NCBI RefSeq assembly: GCF_002943565.1
Contig: NZ_PJCH01000015.1
Location: 1-64,000, forward strand
From: Hyphococcus luteus
GTDB taxonomy: Bacteria > Pseudomonadota > Alphaproteobacteria > Caulobacterales > Parvularculaceae
Length of the DNA stretch: 64,000 nt
Direction: 5' to 3'
This document shows positions 8,674-19,298 of the stretch, piece by piece. The notes beneath the pieces are model-generated. The model was given only the letters and a program-made list of their open reading frames with translations. It was not told the DNA's origin and made no database searches. The position numbers were made by a program, and so were the translations under genes. Positions within the stretch are counted from its first letter, which is position 1, and the number at the start of each line of letters is the position of its first letter.

Positions 8674-9795
8674 ATGCCCGTTCACGCAAAGGCCGCCATT
8701 TGCCGGGGAAACAGCGAACCCTTCGCCATCGAAGAGGTGACGCTGGATGATTTGCGCCCCGATGAATTGCGGGTTCGCATTGTCGCCTGCGGCGTCTGTC
8801 ATACGGACATGGCAGTGCGCGACCAGCAGGTGCCGGTCCCCCTTCCCGCCGTGCTCGGCCATGAAGGCGCCGGCATTGTCGAAGAGGTCGGCGCCGGAGT
8901 GACGGCGGCCAAGCCGGGAGACCGGGTGATCCTCAGCTTCAACAGCTGCGGCGACTGCCCCAGCTGCGATATCGACGCGCCGACCTATTGTTACAACTTC
9001 TTCCCGCATAACTGGTCAGGCGCGCGCACCGACGGTTCGGCGACACTCATGCTGAATGGCGAAAAGCTGAACGCCAATTTCTTCGGGCAGTCGAGTTTCG
9101 CCACCTATGCCATTGCGCATGAACGCAACACGGTCCGCGTGCCCGATACGGCCGCCGACATTCCGCTGGAGCGCCTTTCCCCGCTCGGCTGCGGGCTGAT
9201 GACCGGCGCGGGCGCCGTTTTGCGCAGCATGAAGGTGCGGGCCGGTCTGCCCATCGCAGTATTCGGCGCGGGCACGGTCGGCATGGCCGCGATCATGGCC
9301 GCCAAAATCGCAGGCGCCGATCCGATTATCGCCGTCGACGTCAATGACGAACGCCTCGCCATGGCCATGGAGCTCGGAGCAACCCACATTTTCAACGGCA
9401 AGGACGATGCGGCGGCCAAGATTCGCGATTTGTGTCCGGCGGGCCTCGGCTACGCCTTCGATACGACCGGTATTAATAAAGTAATCGAAGACGCCTGGGG
9501 CCTGCTCGCCCCGATGGGCGTTTGCGGCATCGTGGGCGCCTCCAACCCTGAAGATAATCTCACCTTCAACGAAGCCGCTTTCATGGGCGGCGGACGCCGG
9601 GTGATGGGCATTCTCGGCGGGGACAGCGACCTTGAATCGTTTCTGCCGAAACTGATCGACTATCACCTGAAAGGCCAATTCCCTTTCGAAAAGCTGATCG
9701 GCTATTTCGAGTTCAATCAAATCAATGACGCTATCGCGGCAAGCGAAAACGGTTCTGTCATCAAACCGGTGCTGCGAATGAGTGCGGAGACCTGA
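8674..9795 (+). CDS. Zinc-dependent alcohol dehydrogenase (aryl-alcohol type)
   Basis: 373-residue medium-chain dehydrogenase. Catalytic zinc region [11 protein letters not shown] with Cys near 40, [12 protein letters not shown] at 66-77, structural zinc cysteines in [15 protein letters not shown], and Rossmann motif GAGTVG near residue 192. The pattern is that of benzyl/aryl-alcohol dehydrogenases (XylB-like) that turn an aromatic alcohol into the aldehyde with NAD+. Spaced 24 bp from the SDR and 3 bp from the next dehydrogenase. Confidence 0.85.
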   Translation: MPVHAKAAICRGNSEPFAIEEVTLDDLRPDELRVRIVACGVCHTDMAVRDQQVPVPLPAVLGHEGAGIVEEVGAGVTAAKPGDRVILSFNSCGDCPSCDIDAPTYCYNFFPHNWSGARTDGSATLMLNGEKLNANFFGQSSFATYAIAHERNTVRVPDTAADIPLERLSPLGCGLMTGAGAVLRSMKVRAGLPIAVFGAGTVGMAAIMAAKIAGADPIIAVDVNDERLAMAMELGATHIFNGKDDAAAKIRDLCPAGLGYAFDTTGINKVIEDAWGLLAPMGVCGIVGASNPEDNLTFNEAAFMGGGRRVMGILGGDSDLESFLPKLIDYHLKGQFPFEKLIGYFEFNQINDAIAASENGSVIKPVLRMSAET

Positions 9796-9798
9796 CCC

Positions 9799-10806
9799 AT
9801 GCGCGCAGTCGTTCACCAGGGGCTTCACAAGAAGCTCGCCCTCGAAACCATCGCCGAGCCCTCGCCGAAAGAAGGCGAGGTCCTTCTTTCCGTCGGCCGC
9901 TGCGGCATTTGCGGCTCCGATTTGCACATGACCGAAGACGAAGCCTTTGGCGTCGACGCCGGCGCCGTGCTCGGCCATGAATTCGCCGGCGAAGTGGTTG
10001 GCCTCGGCAAAGGCGTCGAGCGGTTCAAACTCGGCGACTTCGTTTCCGTCGTGCCGATTGCAAGCTGCGGCAAATGCCCGAGCTGTCTCGCGGGAGAGCC
10101 CGCTTGGTGCGAGAAAATGCATCTTCAGGGCGGCGGCTATAGCGAGCTCGCCGTCACCAATGAAAACCAGTGCGTGCCGCTGCCCAAGACCGCGAGCATG
10201 GCCGACGGCGCCATCATCGAACCGCTGGCCGTGGCGCTGCACGGTGTAATGATGGGCGAGCAAAAGCCCGGCAACAAAGTGCTGATTCTCGGCGCGGGAC
10301 CTATCGGCCTTGGCGTCGCGTTCTGGGCGCGGCGCTTCGGCGCGTCGAAAGTCGTCGTTCAGGACATCAACAATTTTCAGGAGAACCGCGCGCGCGAGAT
10401 GGGCGCGACGGATTTCATCGTCGATCTCGAAGACCCCGTCGGCGCGGCCGAGCGGGCGCTGGGCGGCAAGGCGGACATCGTCTATGAATGCGTCGGCGTG
10501 CCCGGTCTTATTCCGCAGGCGGTCGACCAGACCCGCGTGAAAGGCACGGTCCTCGTGCTCGGCCTTTGCACGCGCCCCGAAACCTTTGTACCCTTCGTGG
10601 CGCTTTCGAAAGAAGTGCGCATCCAAACCTCCGCCTTCTTCAAGCGGCAGGAATATGAAGCCGCCCTCGACGCGCTCGACGCGGGCGCGGCAGAGCCCCG
10701 CGCGCTCATTTCCGACACCATCAATCTCGACGCCGTGCCGGATGTTTTTGAATCGCTCAAAAAGCGAACCCATCAATGCAAGGTGCTGATCGCGCCGAAA
10801 GGGTAA
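9799..10806 (+). CDS. Zinc-binding dehydrogenase (butanediol/threonine dehydrogenase-like)
   Basis: 335-residue medium-chain dehydrogenase: CGICGSDLHM near residue 34, GHEFAGEVVGLG near 58, structural zinc set CGKCPSCLAGEPAWC, Rossmann GAGPIGLG near 165. Closer to the 2,3-butanediol / L-threonine dehydrogenase branch than to the preceding aryl-alcohol enzyme, so the pair probably acts on different hydroxyl groups. Follows the previous gene by 3 bp, hence the same transcript. Confidence 0.83.
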   Translation: MRAVVHQGLHKKLALETIAEPSPKEGEVLLSVGRCGICGSDLHMTEDEAFGVDAGAVLGHEFAGEVVGLGKGVERFKLGDFVSVVPIASCGKCPSCLAGEPAWCEKMHLQGGGYSELAVTNENQCVPLPKTASMADGAIIEPLAVALHGVMMGEQKPGNKVLILGAGPIGLGVAFWARRFGASKVVVQDINNFQENRAREMGATDFIVDLEDPVGAAERALGGKADIVYECVGVPGLIPQAVDQTRVKGTVLVLGLCTRPETFVPFVALSKEVRIQTSAFFKRQEYEAALDALDAGAAEPRALISDTINLDAVPDVFESLKKRTHQCKVLIAPKG

Positions 10807-10821
10807 CAGGGGGAAAAGACC

Positions 10822-11571
10822 ATGCGTTATGAAGGCAAATCCGTTCTCGTCACCGGCGCCGCCACAGGCATCGGCCGCGCCGCCGCCCTCGCCTTCTCCC
10901 GCGAAGGCGCGAAAGTGATGATCGGGGATTACAATGACGACGCCGAAGACGTAGTCGCCGAGATCAAGGGCGAAGGCGGGACCGCCGCCTTTCTTCATTG
11001 CGACGTATCGAAAGGCGACGAGGTCGAGGCGCTGGTCGCCGCCGCGGTCAAAAATCATGGCGGCCTCGACGCCGCCTTCAACAATGCCGGAATCTTTCCG
11101 CCGGAAAAGATGTTCGCCGAATTCGACGAGGAGACCTTTGACCGCACCATCGCCATCAACCTGAAGGGCGTGTTCCTGTGCATGAAGGCGGAGCTCACCG
11201 TCATGGCGAAGCAGGGAAAAGGCGCGATCCTCAACACCTCTTCTGTCGGCGGCGTCATCGCCAATCCGGGCATGACGCCATACATCGCCTCGAAGCACGG
11301 CGTTATCGGCCTCACCCGCACCGCGGCCATCGAATATGTTAAACAGGGCGTGCGCGTGAACGCGCTCTGTCCCGGTTTCGTCAGGACGCCCATGACCGAA
11401 CCCTGGTTCCACCGGGAAGGGTTTCTCGAAGCCTTCCTGCCCACCTCGCCTATCGGCCGCCCCGCGGCGCCGGAGGAAATGGCGGGAACGGTCCTGCATC
11501 TGTGTTCGGACGAAGCCAGCTTCACCAACGGCGCCGTCATTATCGTCGATGGAGGACAAACCGCGATCTAA
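10822..11571 (+). CDS. Short-chain dehydrogenase/reductase (second copy)
   Basis: 249 residues, classical SDR with TGAATGIG, NNAG (FNNAGIF), catalytic Ser (NTSSVGG), YIASK at about residue 153 and C-terminal TNGAVIIVDGG. Preceded by AGGGGGAAAA. Shorter and distinct from the SDR at 7.8 kb. Belongs to the same run; role probably oxidation or reduction of a pathway intermediate. Confidence 0.85.
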   Translation: MRYEGKSVLVTGAATGIGRAAALAFSREGAKVMIGDYNDDAEDVVAEIKGEGGTAAFLHCDVSKGDEVEALVAAAVKNHGGLDAAFNNAGIFPPEKMFAEFDEETFDRTIAINLKGVFLCMKAELTVMAKQGKGAILNTSSVGGVIANPGMTPYIASKHGVIGLTRTAAIEYVKQGVRVNALCPGFVRTPMTEPWFHREGFLEAFLPTSPIGRPAAPEEMAGTVLHLCSDEASFTNGAVIIVDGGQTAI

Positions 11572-11619
11572 ACAAGGCTCATCAAAATGACTGCGGCCAG
11601 AACCGCAGAAAGGGAGGAT

Positions 11620-12507
11620 ATGATGAAATTTTTGACCCGCGCGCTCGCCGCGCTGTTTTTGCTCCTGTCTCCTGCTTTCGCGCAGGACAAGCCGCTCGAA
11701 GTCGAAGTCCTGCAGACAAGCGCCGGCTCGCTCTACTCCAATGTGGTCCTGATCAAGGGCGAGAAAAAAGCCGTGCTCGTCGATCCGCCTTTCACCATGG
11801 CCGACGCCCACCGCGCCGCCGCCATGGTGCTCGACAGCGGCAAAGACCTCGAAACCATCTTCGTCACGCACGACCATCCCGATCATTTCTTCTCCATGGA
11901 AGTGCTCACCGACGCCTTCCCGGATACGAAAGTCGTCGCCCATCCGACCGTGGTCGAAGACATCTGGCGCTCGCTTCCCTTCAAGGTGAAACGCTGGAGC
12001 CCGATGCTGAGCGAGAACGGGCCGAAAACGCCGACCGCACCCGCCGCGCTCGACGGCGATGTGATCATGCTCGAAGGGCATGAATTGAAAGTGCTGGGCC
12101 CCATGCAGGGCGATCATGTTCATGCGACGGCGCTATACGCTCCTGATATCAACGCCCTCTTCGCGGGCGATCTTCTCTTCAATAAAATGCATCTCTGGCT
12201 CGGCGAGCATGGGCGAAAGGAAACAAAAGCCTGGGGCAAAGCGGTTGACGAGCTCGCAGCGCTCGAGCCGGAGATCGTCGTGCCCGGCCACGCCAAACCC
12301 GGCATGCCCAACGACGCCTCCGCGCTCGCCTATACGCGCGGCTATATCGACTTCTGGCTCGACGCCACAAAGAAGGCGAAGAACAGCGAAGAGCTGCGGT
12401 CCATGGTCACTGAGGCCTATCCCGACACGATCGACGCGCTCGGCGACTTCATTCTCGGCAATTCCTCTAAAGTCGCCATGGGCGAGGAGCCGCGCTGGCA
12501 GGAATAA
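11620..12507 (+). CDS. Exported metallo-beta-lactamase-fold hydrolase
   Basis: 295 residues from the chosen ATG. The first about 20 residues form a signal peptide (KFLTRALAALFLLLSPAFAQ). The zinc site is THDHPDH, the HxHxDH motif of the MBL fold, with a later FAGDLLF and PGHAKPG supplying further ligands. A start at 11587 is possible in frame, but GGGAGG at 11612-11617 sits just ahead of 11620/11623 and the signal peptide begins there. Last gene of the run. Periplasmic hydrolase, perhaps an esterase or lactonase releasing or opening a substrate; the substrate is unknown. Confidence 0.8.
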   Translation: MMKFLTRALAALFLLLSPAFAQDKPLEVEVLQTSAGSLYSNVVLIKGEKKAVLVDPPFTMADAHRAAAMVLDSGKDLETIFVTHDHPDHFFSMEVLTDAFPDTKVVAHPTVVEDIWRSLPFKVKRWSPMLSENGPKTPTAPAALDGDVIMLEGHELKVLGPMQGDHVHATALYAPDINALFAGDLLFNKMHLWLGEHGRKETKAWGKAVDELAALEPEIVVPGHAKPGMPNDASALAYTRGYIDFWLDATKKAKNSEELRSMVTEAYPDTIDALGDFILGNSSKVAMGEEPRWQE

Positions 12508-12560
12508 GCGCGTCGTTTATTTTTGCTGCTTGTCATGCGTCCGCCTTTCTCAATTTCAAC

Positions 12561-12583
12561 GGACGGGCATTATAGGCCCGTCC
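12561..12583. terminator. Hairpin between convergent genes
   Basis: Perfect 8-bp stem GGACGGGC / GCCCGTCC with a 7-nt loop, in the gap between the MBL gene and the convergent rsmB. It is not followed by a T tract on either strand, so termination is only probable. Confidence 0.4.
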
Positions 12584-12695
12584 GGAAAGGCGTGGATAAC
12601 TCCGCACCGAATGCGGGATTCCGGCAAGAATTCATCACATAGGATGTATTTTCACCGCCCCCGCTCGCCTTATTGGGGCAAGTTTTCAGCGTCGT

Positions 12696-14054
12696 TTATG
12701 CGCGGATAAGCACGGCGGTGAAAAAACCGTCGGCGCGGATTTTGTCCGGCGTCAGACGGATTGCGCTTTCGGGCGTGACGCAAGGCGCGAGCGCCGCCTT
12801 ACCCTTCTCCGTCAGGAGGCCAGACTCATCCATGAAATCGAGCGCCGGCGCGCGCGTAAAGTCCGGATGCGTTTCAAGAAACGCGGCCAGCCGGTCCTCG
12901 TTCTCCTCCATCAAAAAAGAACAGGTGACCCAGACGAGCCGCCCGCCGGGTTTGACGAAACGCGCCGCTTCTTTCAGGACGGCGTCCTGTTCGGCGATGC
13001 GGGTTTCAAGCTGCTTTTCCGTCAGGCGCCATTTCGTATCCGGGTGGCGCCGCCAAGTCCCCGCGCCGGTGCAGGGCGCATCGACAAAGACGACATCCAT
13101 CTTGGCTTCAAGATCGTCGAGCCCCTCCCCGCCGGCGGGCGAGCGAATTTGCAGCGCTCGAAGACCCGCACGCTTGGCGCGGTGAAACAGCGGCTTCAGT
13201 CGGCGCGGATCGCGATCCCAGGCGTAGAGTTGCCCGGTGTTCTCCATCAGCGCCGCCAGCGCCAGCGTCTTGCCGCCGCCGCCGGCGCAATAATCCAGGA
13301 CCTGCGCGCCTTTGATCGCCCCCGCAGCGCTCGCCGCGATCTGGCTTCCGAGATCCTGCACCTCGACCCAGCCTTTGTTAAAGGCGGGGATCACGGTGAC
13401 GCCCGGCGCCTTTTCGCTGGGGTCCGGCGCGGCGATGCGCGCGGCGGTGTTGAGCAGCGGAACCGCTTCGGCCTTCACCGTTTTCAAGGCGGCGAGCGCT
13501 TTTTCCGGCATCGTCTTCAGCGTGTTTAGGCGCAGGTCGATATCGGCGCGCTCGCAGAAAGCGGCCATGACTTCTTCAGCCTTGTCGGCGAAAACGCGCT
13601 CAATCTGCGGCGCCAGCCAGTCGGGGTAATCGGAAATCTTATCCCGCTCATTCCCGTGCAGGTGGGAATCCATGGCTTCATTTGTCTGGATCCCCGCTTT
13701 CGCCGGGATGAACGGAGAGGGAGCGGAAAGGCATTGAGTTTCGTTCTCAGATAAAGCCCCCGGCCCATGTTCTTCGACAACGGCCTCGGCGAGGTCGTCA
13801 GCGCTCACATCCCATAAAAACCGCAAAGCGCCGAGCACGGCGGCCCGCGCCGACCCGTCATCCATCGCCGCGGCCAGGGATTTGCGCCGGCGCAACGCAT
13901 CGAGAACGAGACCGGAAATGAACGCGCGGTCCTTCGCCCCGGCGTAGCGGTTCGAGCGCCCCCAGTCGGCGATCGCGGTTTTCAACGGCACGCGCCTTGT
14001 CTCGAAATCTTCGAAAATTTCAATGGCGGCGGAAATCCGCCCGGACAAGCGCAT
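12696..14054 (-). CDS. rsmB: 16S rRNA m5C methyltransferase, RsmB/NOP family
   Basis: 452 residues: an N-terminal NusB-like RNA-binding domain (about 1-100, 140-190) and a C-terminal SAM methyltransferase domain. Visible motifs are the SAM loop YCAGGGGK (about 255-262), motif IV DAPCTGAGTW (Cys328) and the catalytic TCSF (Cys378). Members methylate a cytosine of 16S rRNA. Residues about 115-136 (FIPAKAGIQ ... DSHLHGNE) are not family sequence but the translation of a palindromic repeat inserted in frame between the two domains, which explains the extra length. The ribosome site is weak (AAGG about 8 nt upstream). Confidence 0.85.
   Translation of the reverse strand: MRLSGRISAAIEIFEDFETRRVPLKTAIADWGRSNRYAGAKDRAFISGLVLDALRRRKSLAAAMDDGSARAAVLGALRFLWDVSADDLAEAVVEEHGPGALSENETQCLSAPSPFIPAKAGIQTNEAMDSHLHGNERDKISDYPDWLAPQIERVFADKAEEVMAAFCERADIDLRLNTLKTMPEKALAALKTVKAEAVPLLNTAARIAAPDPSEKAPGVTVIPAFNKGWVEVQDLGSQIAASAAGAIKGAQVLDYCAGGGGKTLALAALMENTGQLYAWDRDPRRLKPLFHRAKRAGLRALQIRSPAGGEGLDDLEAKMDVVFVDAPCTGAGTWRRHPDTKWRLTEKQLETRIAEQDAVLKEAARFVKPGGRLVWVTCSFLMEENEDRLAAFLETHPDFTRAPALDFMDESGLLTEKGKAALAPCVTPESAIRLTPDKIRADGFFTAVLIRA
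13647..13713 (-). repeat. Interspersed palindromic repeat inside rsmB (PAKAGIQ-type)
   Basis: About 65 bp with imperfect inverted ends: GGGATCCAGAC and ATGGATTCCCACCT arms around CGCTTTCGCCGGGATGA. On the rsmB strand it reads IPAKAGIQ ... MDSHLHGNE, the peptide signature of a repeat family dispersed through many proteobacterial genomes, usually between genes. Here it is intragenic and keeps the frame open. No second copy was seen in this window. Confidence 0.75.
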
Positions 14055-14073
14055 GTTTAAAACCTTAAACAGA

Positions 14074-14115
14074 AAACGCCGCGATCCATCCCTTTACGGA
14101 CAAACCGCGGCGTTT
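14074..14115 (-). terminator. Probable terminator of small cysteine-rich protein gene
   Basis: 10-bp stem AAACGCCGCG / CGCGGCGTTT with a 22-nt loop. On the minus strand it lies 14 nt after the stop of the small secreted protein and is followed by TTTTCTGTTT. It lies just upstream of rsmB and would insulate it. Confidence 0.6.
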
Positions 14116-14129
14116 AAGAGAATTCTTTC

Positions 14130-14387
14130 TTATTCCTCGACGCAGTGATCGATGGCGTCGTGCAGCGCGGCGGAGGCGTTCTCATAATCCTCCATGGTCA
14201 CCAGCGCCATCTGCTCTTCCTGCAGGTCCGGATCGTCCGCGACGGATTCGGCGATGCAGGAACAGGGCTCAGGCGACACGTCGTTCGTGGCGGCGAACTC
14301 TTCGCAGGCGGCTTCGGAATCGCCGGCGAAGGCCGCCCCGCAGCCAAGGGCCGCAACCATTGCGCCTGCAATCAAAACTTTTTTCAT
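14130..14387 (-). CDS. Small exported cysteine-containing protein
   Basis: 85 residues from the ATG that opens a signal peptide (MKKVLIAGAMVAALGCGAAFA), leaving an acidic mature part of about 64 residues with four cysteines (EACEEF, PCSC, DHC at the end). The spacing suggests two disulfides in the periplasm. The frame extends further upstream to 14426, but the signal peptide and position favour 14387. I do not recognise a family. It has its own probable terminator and lies between guaB and rsmB. Confidence 0.65.
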   Translation of the reverse strand: MKKVLIAGAMVAALGCGAAFAGDSEAACEEFAATNDVSPEPCSCIAESVADDPDLQEEQMALVTMEDYENASAALHDAIDHCVEE

Positions 14388-14593
14388 GACGTCAACTCCC
14401 GTGGAATTTTGCTGTTCTTTGAACATTCAGGATGGGCCTTTGCCGTCGACAATACGCGACCCCCAAGCGGCGCGCCCGGGCCTGACTCTACCTTAATTCC
14501 GGCCCGCTTCAACGCCCCGAACCGGGGCAAACCCGCTGATTTCCCTGCGAGCACATTAATTCCGCGCTAGGTTTCAAGGAGAGAGAACAAACC

Positions 14594-16645
<2,052 letters not shown>

Positions 16646-16649
<4 letters not shown>

Positions 16650-17464
16650 GCCCGCCCCCTGAAGCCGGTCGCGACCACATATTTCTCGGCAGAGCCCGAA
16701 CGCGAGGCTTTCGGTTTTACGTGTTTAACGCTTTCGAAATTCTGTTTGAGGCGCGTCAGGATATCGCCCTCAGCCCCGCCCGCGAAAACCTTGCACACGA
16801 ACGCCCCGCCGGGCGCCAGCACGTCTTCGGCGTAATCGAGCGCAGCTTCGGCGAGCGCCACGATCCTGAGATGGTCCGTCGATCGGTGGCCGGTGGTGGG
16901 CGCGGCCATGTCGGAGAGCACCACATCCGCGGGCCCGCCGAGCAGCTCTTTCAGCTTTTCGGGCGCGCCCTCGTCGAGGAAATCCATTTCGAGAATGTCG
17001 GCGCCGGGCACGGGCGGCACATGGAGATAATCGATCCCCGCCACCTTGCCGGTCTTGCCGACGGCTTTGACCGCGACCTGCAGCCAGCCGCCGGGGGCGC
17101 AGCCGAGATCGGCGATTTTGGCGCCGGGCTTCAACAGCCGGTGTTTTTCGTCCATCTCAAGCAGCTTGAAGGCCGCGCGCGAGCGCCAGCCCTCCGCCTT
17201 GGCCTTCCTCACATAGGGGTCGTTGAGCTGCCGCTTCAGCCAGATCGTCGAGGCGTAATCGCGCTTCTTGGCGGTTTTCACATGGACATTGAGGTCGCGC
17301 TGGGCGGCTTCGCCGCGGCTCGGGGCATCTTTTTTGCGCGAGCGCTTTTCCGGCTCGGCCCCGAGCGCCGTCGTCGCGATATCGGTCTTTTTCGCGCGCT
17401 TGGGCGCTTTCCCGGCGCCGCGCCGTTTCGCCGGCGATTTTGCTGAGGAATTGCGTCGCTCCAT
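16646..17464 (-). CDS. rlmE: 23S rRNA 2'-O-methyltransferase RlmE (FtsJ)
   Basis: 272 residues. The C-terminal about 210 residues are a complete FtsJ domain: [13 protein letters not shown] (catalytic Lys), SAM loop [18 protein letters not shown] (catalytic Asp), and CKVFAGG (Lys). It methylates the ribose of U2552 in the 23S A-loop. The N-terminal about 65 residues are a Lys/Arg/Ala-rich basic extension, common in alphaproteobacterial homologues and probably an RNA-binding tail. ATG start; overlaps the next gene by 4 bp. Confidence 0.9.
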
Positions 17465-17696
17465 GGGCCTTCATAGCGGAGTCTCATGAGGTTTCAACCG
17501 GTTTTTGAGGCCGGCGCGCGGGGACCGCCGTAGGGCCTGAAACGGCTCGTTTCACCGCGAAAAACCCACACATCGCCGCTTCCGGCTGGAAAAAGGCCGT
17601 CCGTCACATCCAATCAGGGCATCCGGCGCATCTATGGGGGACAAGCAGAAAATCCGGCCGCCCCAAGAGGCCGGACGCAAAAAAGGAGAAAGCCCC

Positions 17697-18068
17697 ATGG
17701 CCGAGGATATCGTCGTCCCCTTTGTCGTGTTCGCCTCTTTGGCGGCCGTCATCATTTCCGCCTTTTATTTCAATTTCAAAAAGCGGCGGGTGGTTTACGA
17801 CGCCATCAAGGTCGCCATCGAAAAGACCGGATCGGTCGACCCCGCTCTGGTGGAGACCATTATTCGCGAAAATGTCGGCCCTTATGCGGACCTTCGCAAA
17901 GGCATCATTCTGATCGCCATCGCCAGCGCGTTTGTGGCTCTGGGGCTTGCCATTCCGGCTCAAGAAGACGCGCTCGGACCAATGTTGGGCGTTGCATCCT
18001 TCCCCGGCTTTGTTGGGTTTGCTTACGTCCTGTTCCACTTCTTTGCCCCGAGAGAACCGACGGTCTAG
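17697..18068 (+). CDS. Small membrane protein, DUF6249-like
   Basis: 123 residues from an ATG preceded by AAAGGAGAA. Three hydrophobic segments: about 5-25 (VVPFVVFASLAAVIISAFYF), about 70-88 and about 95-115. Between the first two lies an amphipathic stretch (RRVVYDAIKVAIEKTGSVDPALVE) typical of DUF6249 inner-membrane proteins. It lies 25 bp ahead of an ECF sigma gene, and this arrangement suggests a common transcript. Function unknown; the family name is my best guess from the pattern. Confidence 0.65.
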   Translation: MAEDIVVPFVVFASLAAVIISAFYFNFKKRRVVYDAIKVAIEKTGSVDPALVETIIRENVGPYADLRKGIILIAIASAFVALGLAIPAQEDALGPMLGVASFPGFVGFAYVLFHFFAPREPTV

Positions 18069-18093
18069 CCTCTCCCGCGCGGAAGGCCGCCCA

Positions 18094-18699
18094 ATGGAGC
18101 CAAGCGACATCGAACTTGTCACGCTCGCAAAGGCCGCTCAGGACGAGCGCGCCTTTGCAGCGCTTGTGCGCCGGCATCAGGCGCGCCTGCGCGCGTTTTT
18201 GATCCGGCTTTGCGGCAATCCTCATCTCGCAGACGACATCGCGCAGGAAACATTCATGAAAGCCCATACAGGACTCTCAGGATTTAAAGGCGGCGGCTCG
18301 TTCCGGTCCTGGCTCTACGCCATCGCCTATCGCGAATTTCTGCAGGATGCGCGCAAAACGAAAGCGGCGGCGCGGCTTGAAGACGCGCTGAAGGAAAACG
18401 CGGCCGCCCGCAAGGCGGACAGGCACGAAGCGGGCCCTCTAGAAGCCGGCATGTCGCTTGACCTTCGACGGGCCCTCGCCGGACTCGACGCGATGGAGCG
18501 CGCGACGATCCTTCTGTGCGACGCCGCCGGGTTTTCGCATACCGAAGCCGCTTCGGTTCTTTCAACGCCCCTCGGCTCGGTTAAAACCTATGTGGCGCGC
18601 GCACGGGATAAAATGCGCGCCGCCCTGTCGGCCGAACCGCCGACTGCGAAAGAGTCATCACTTCCAACGCCAGCAAACGGAAAACATTATGCCCTCTGA
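18094..18699 (+). CDS. ECF-type RNA polymerase sigma factor
   Basis: 201 residues. Region 2: FAALVRRHQARLRAFLIRL ... ADDIAQETFMKA at about 20-60, with the RSWLYAIAYREFLQDARK end of region 2. Region 4: LDAMERATILLCDAAGFSHTEAASVLSTPLGSVKTYVARAR, a HTH with the usual GSVKTYVARARDKMRAAL. ATG at 18094 follows GGAAGG. Its end overlaps the next gene by 11 bp, as sigma/anti-sigma pairs often do. Confidence 0.85.
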   Translation: MEPSDIELVTLAKAAQDERAFAALVRRHQARLRAFLIRLCGNPHLADDIAQETFMKAHTGLSGFKGGGSFRSWLYAIAYREFLQDARKTKAAARLEDALKENAAARKADRHEAGPLEAGMSLDLRRALAGLDAMERATILLCDAAGFSHTEAASVLSTPLGSVKTYVARARDKMRAALSAEPPTAKESSLPTPANGKHYAL

Positions 18700-19030
18700 C
18701 ACGATCCCCCCCGATCCGATGGAAGACATGCTGAAAACCGATTTCGACGCGCTGGCGGGCCGTCTTGAACGGGATCGGTTTGCAGAGCGCCTGTTATTCA
18801 AGCTCGGCGCAAAACGGCGCGCGCGGCTCGGGATCGTCGCTTTCGCCAGCGGCCTCGGCGCCGCCGTCGCAGCCTCGCAGTTCACCAGCATGGTCGCCGC
18901 CCTCGCGCCGGCGCTCGCTGAGACGCCGCCGGAGATGGACGCCGCCGGCGTTTCACCGCATCTCCTCGCCGCCTTCATCCTGGCGGGCGCGCTCGCCGCG
19001 ACGGCCCTCGTCCTGCGCCAGGATTTTTAG
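18689..19030 (+). CDS. Putative anti-sigma factor (membrane protein)
   Basis: 113 residues. The N-terminal about 40 residues are charged and cytoplasmic-looking (DPMEDMLKTDFDALAGRLERDRFAE, then RRAR); two hydrophobic segments follow, about 48-75 and 92-110. No zinc HxxxCxxC motif. Translationally coupled to the preceding sigma factor by an 11-bp overlap, which with size and topology supports a membrane anti-sigma role. This is inference from context; there is no strong family match. Confidence 0.6.
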   Translation: MPSDTIPPDPMEDMLKTDFDALAGRLERDRFAERLLFKLGAKRRARLGIVAFASGLGAAVAASQFTSMVAALAPALAETPPEMDAAGVSPHLLAAFILAGALAATALVLRQDF

Positions 19031-19033
19031 ACA

Positions 19034-19065
19034 TAAAAAAACGGCGCTCCCGAGGGGAGCGCCGT
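19034..19065 (-). terminator. Terminator of cold-shock gene
   Basis: Perfect 11-bp stem ACGGCGCTCCC / GGGAGCGCCGT with a 3-nt loop; on the minus strand it is followed by TTTTTTT. It lies 30 nt after the csp stop. The plus strand lacks a T run, so it probably serves csp, with the sigma operon converging on it. Confidence 0.85.
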
Positions 19066-19094
19066 CTCGTAAAGCCTGGACTTAAAAGTCCGGC

Positions 19095-19298
19095 TTAGAC
19101 TTTTTGCAGATTGCCGGCAGCGCTTTTGCCGCGGTCCGTGACAATCTCGAAGCTGATTTTCTGGCCTTCGACCAGCGGCGGCAGGCCAGCCTGCTCAACA
19201 GCGGTCGCATGAACGAAGATGTCCTTGCCGCCATCATCCGGCTGGATGAAGCCATAGCCTTTTTGGCCGTTAAACCATTTCACTGTACCAGTCGCCAT
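19095..19298 (-). CDS. Cold-shock domain protein, CspA family
   Basis: 67 residues, the standard size of a single cold-shock domain. RNP1 is KGYGFIQ and RNP2 is DIFVHATAV; start MATGTVKWFNGQKG. Single-stranded nucleic acid chaperone in the cytoplasm. The ribosome site AAAGGAGA lies 6 nt upstream of the ATG. About 230 bp of non-coding DNA upstream leaves room for the long structured 5' leader usual in csp mRNAs, but no specific fold was established. Confidence 0.95.
   Translation of the reverse strand: MATGTVKWFNGQKGYGFIQPDDGGKDIFVHATAVEQAGLPPLVEGQKISFEIVTDRGKSAAGNLQKV

Noticed and set aside
5233-9009. Very long open frame on the minus strand (1258 codons)
   Set aside because: It runs opposite the sulfotransferase, cupins, VOC, SDR and the start of a dehydrogenase, all with clear family motifs and ribosome sites. 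Its translation is low-complexity Arg/Ala/Asp/His-rich, typical of the antisense of GC-rich genes.
9016-12123. Second long minus-strand frame (1035 codons)
   Set aside because: Antisense shadow of the two zinc dehydrogenases, the second SDR and the MBL gene; no domains or start signals.
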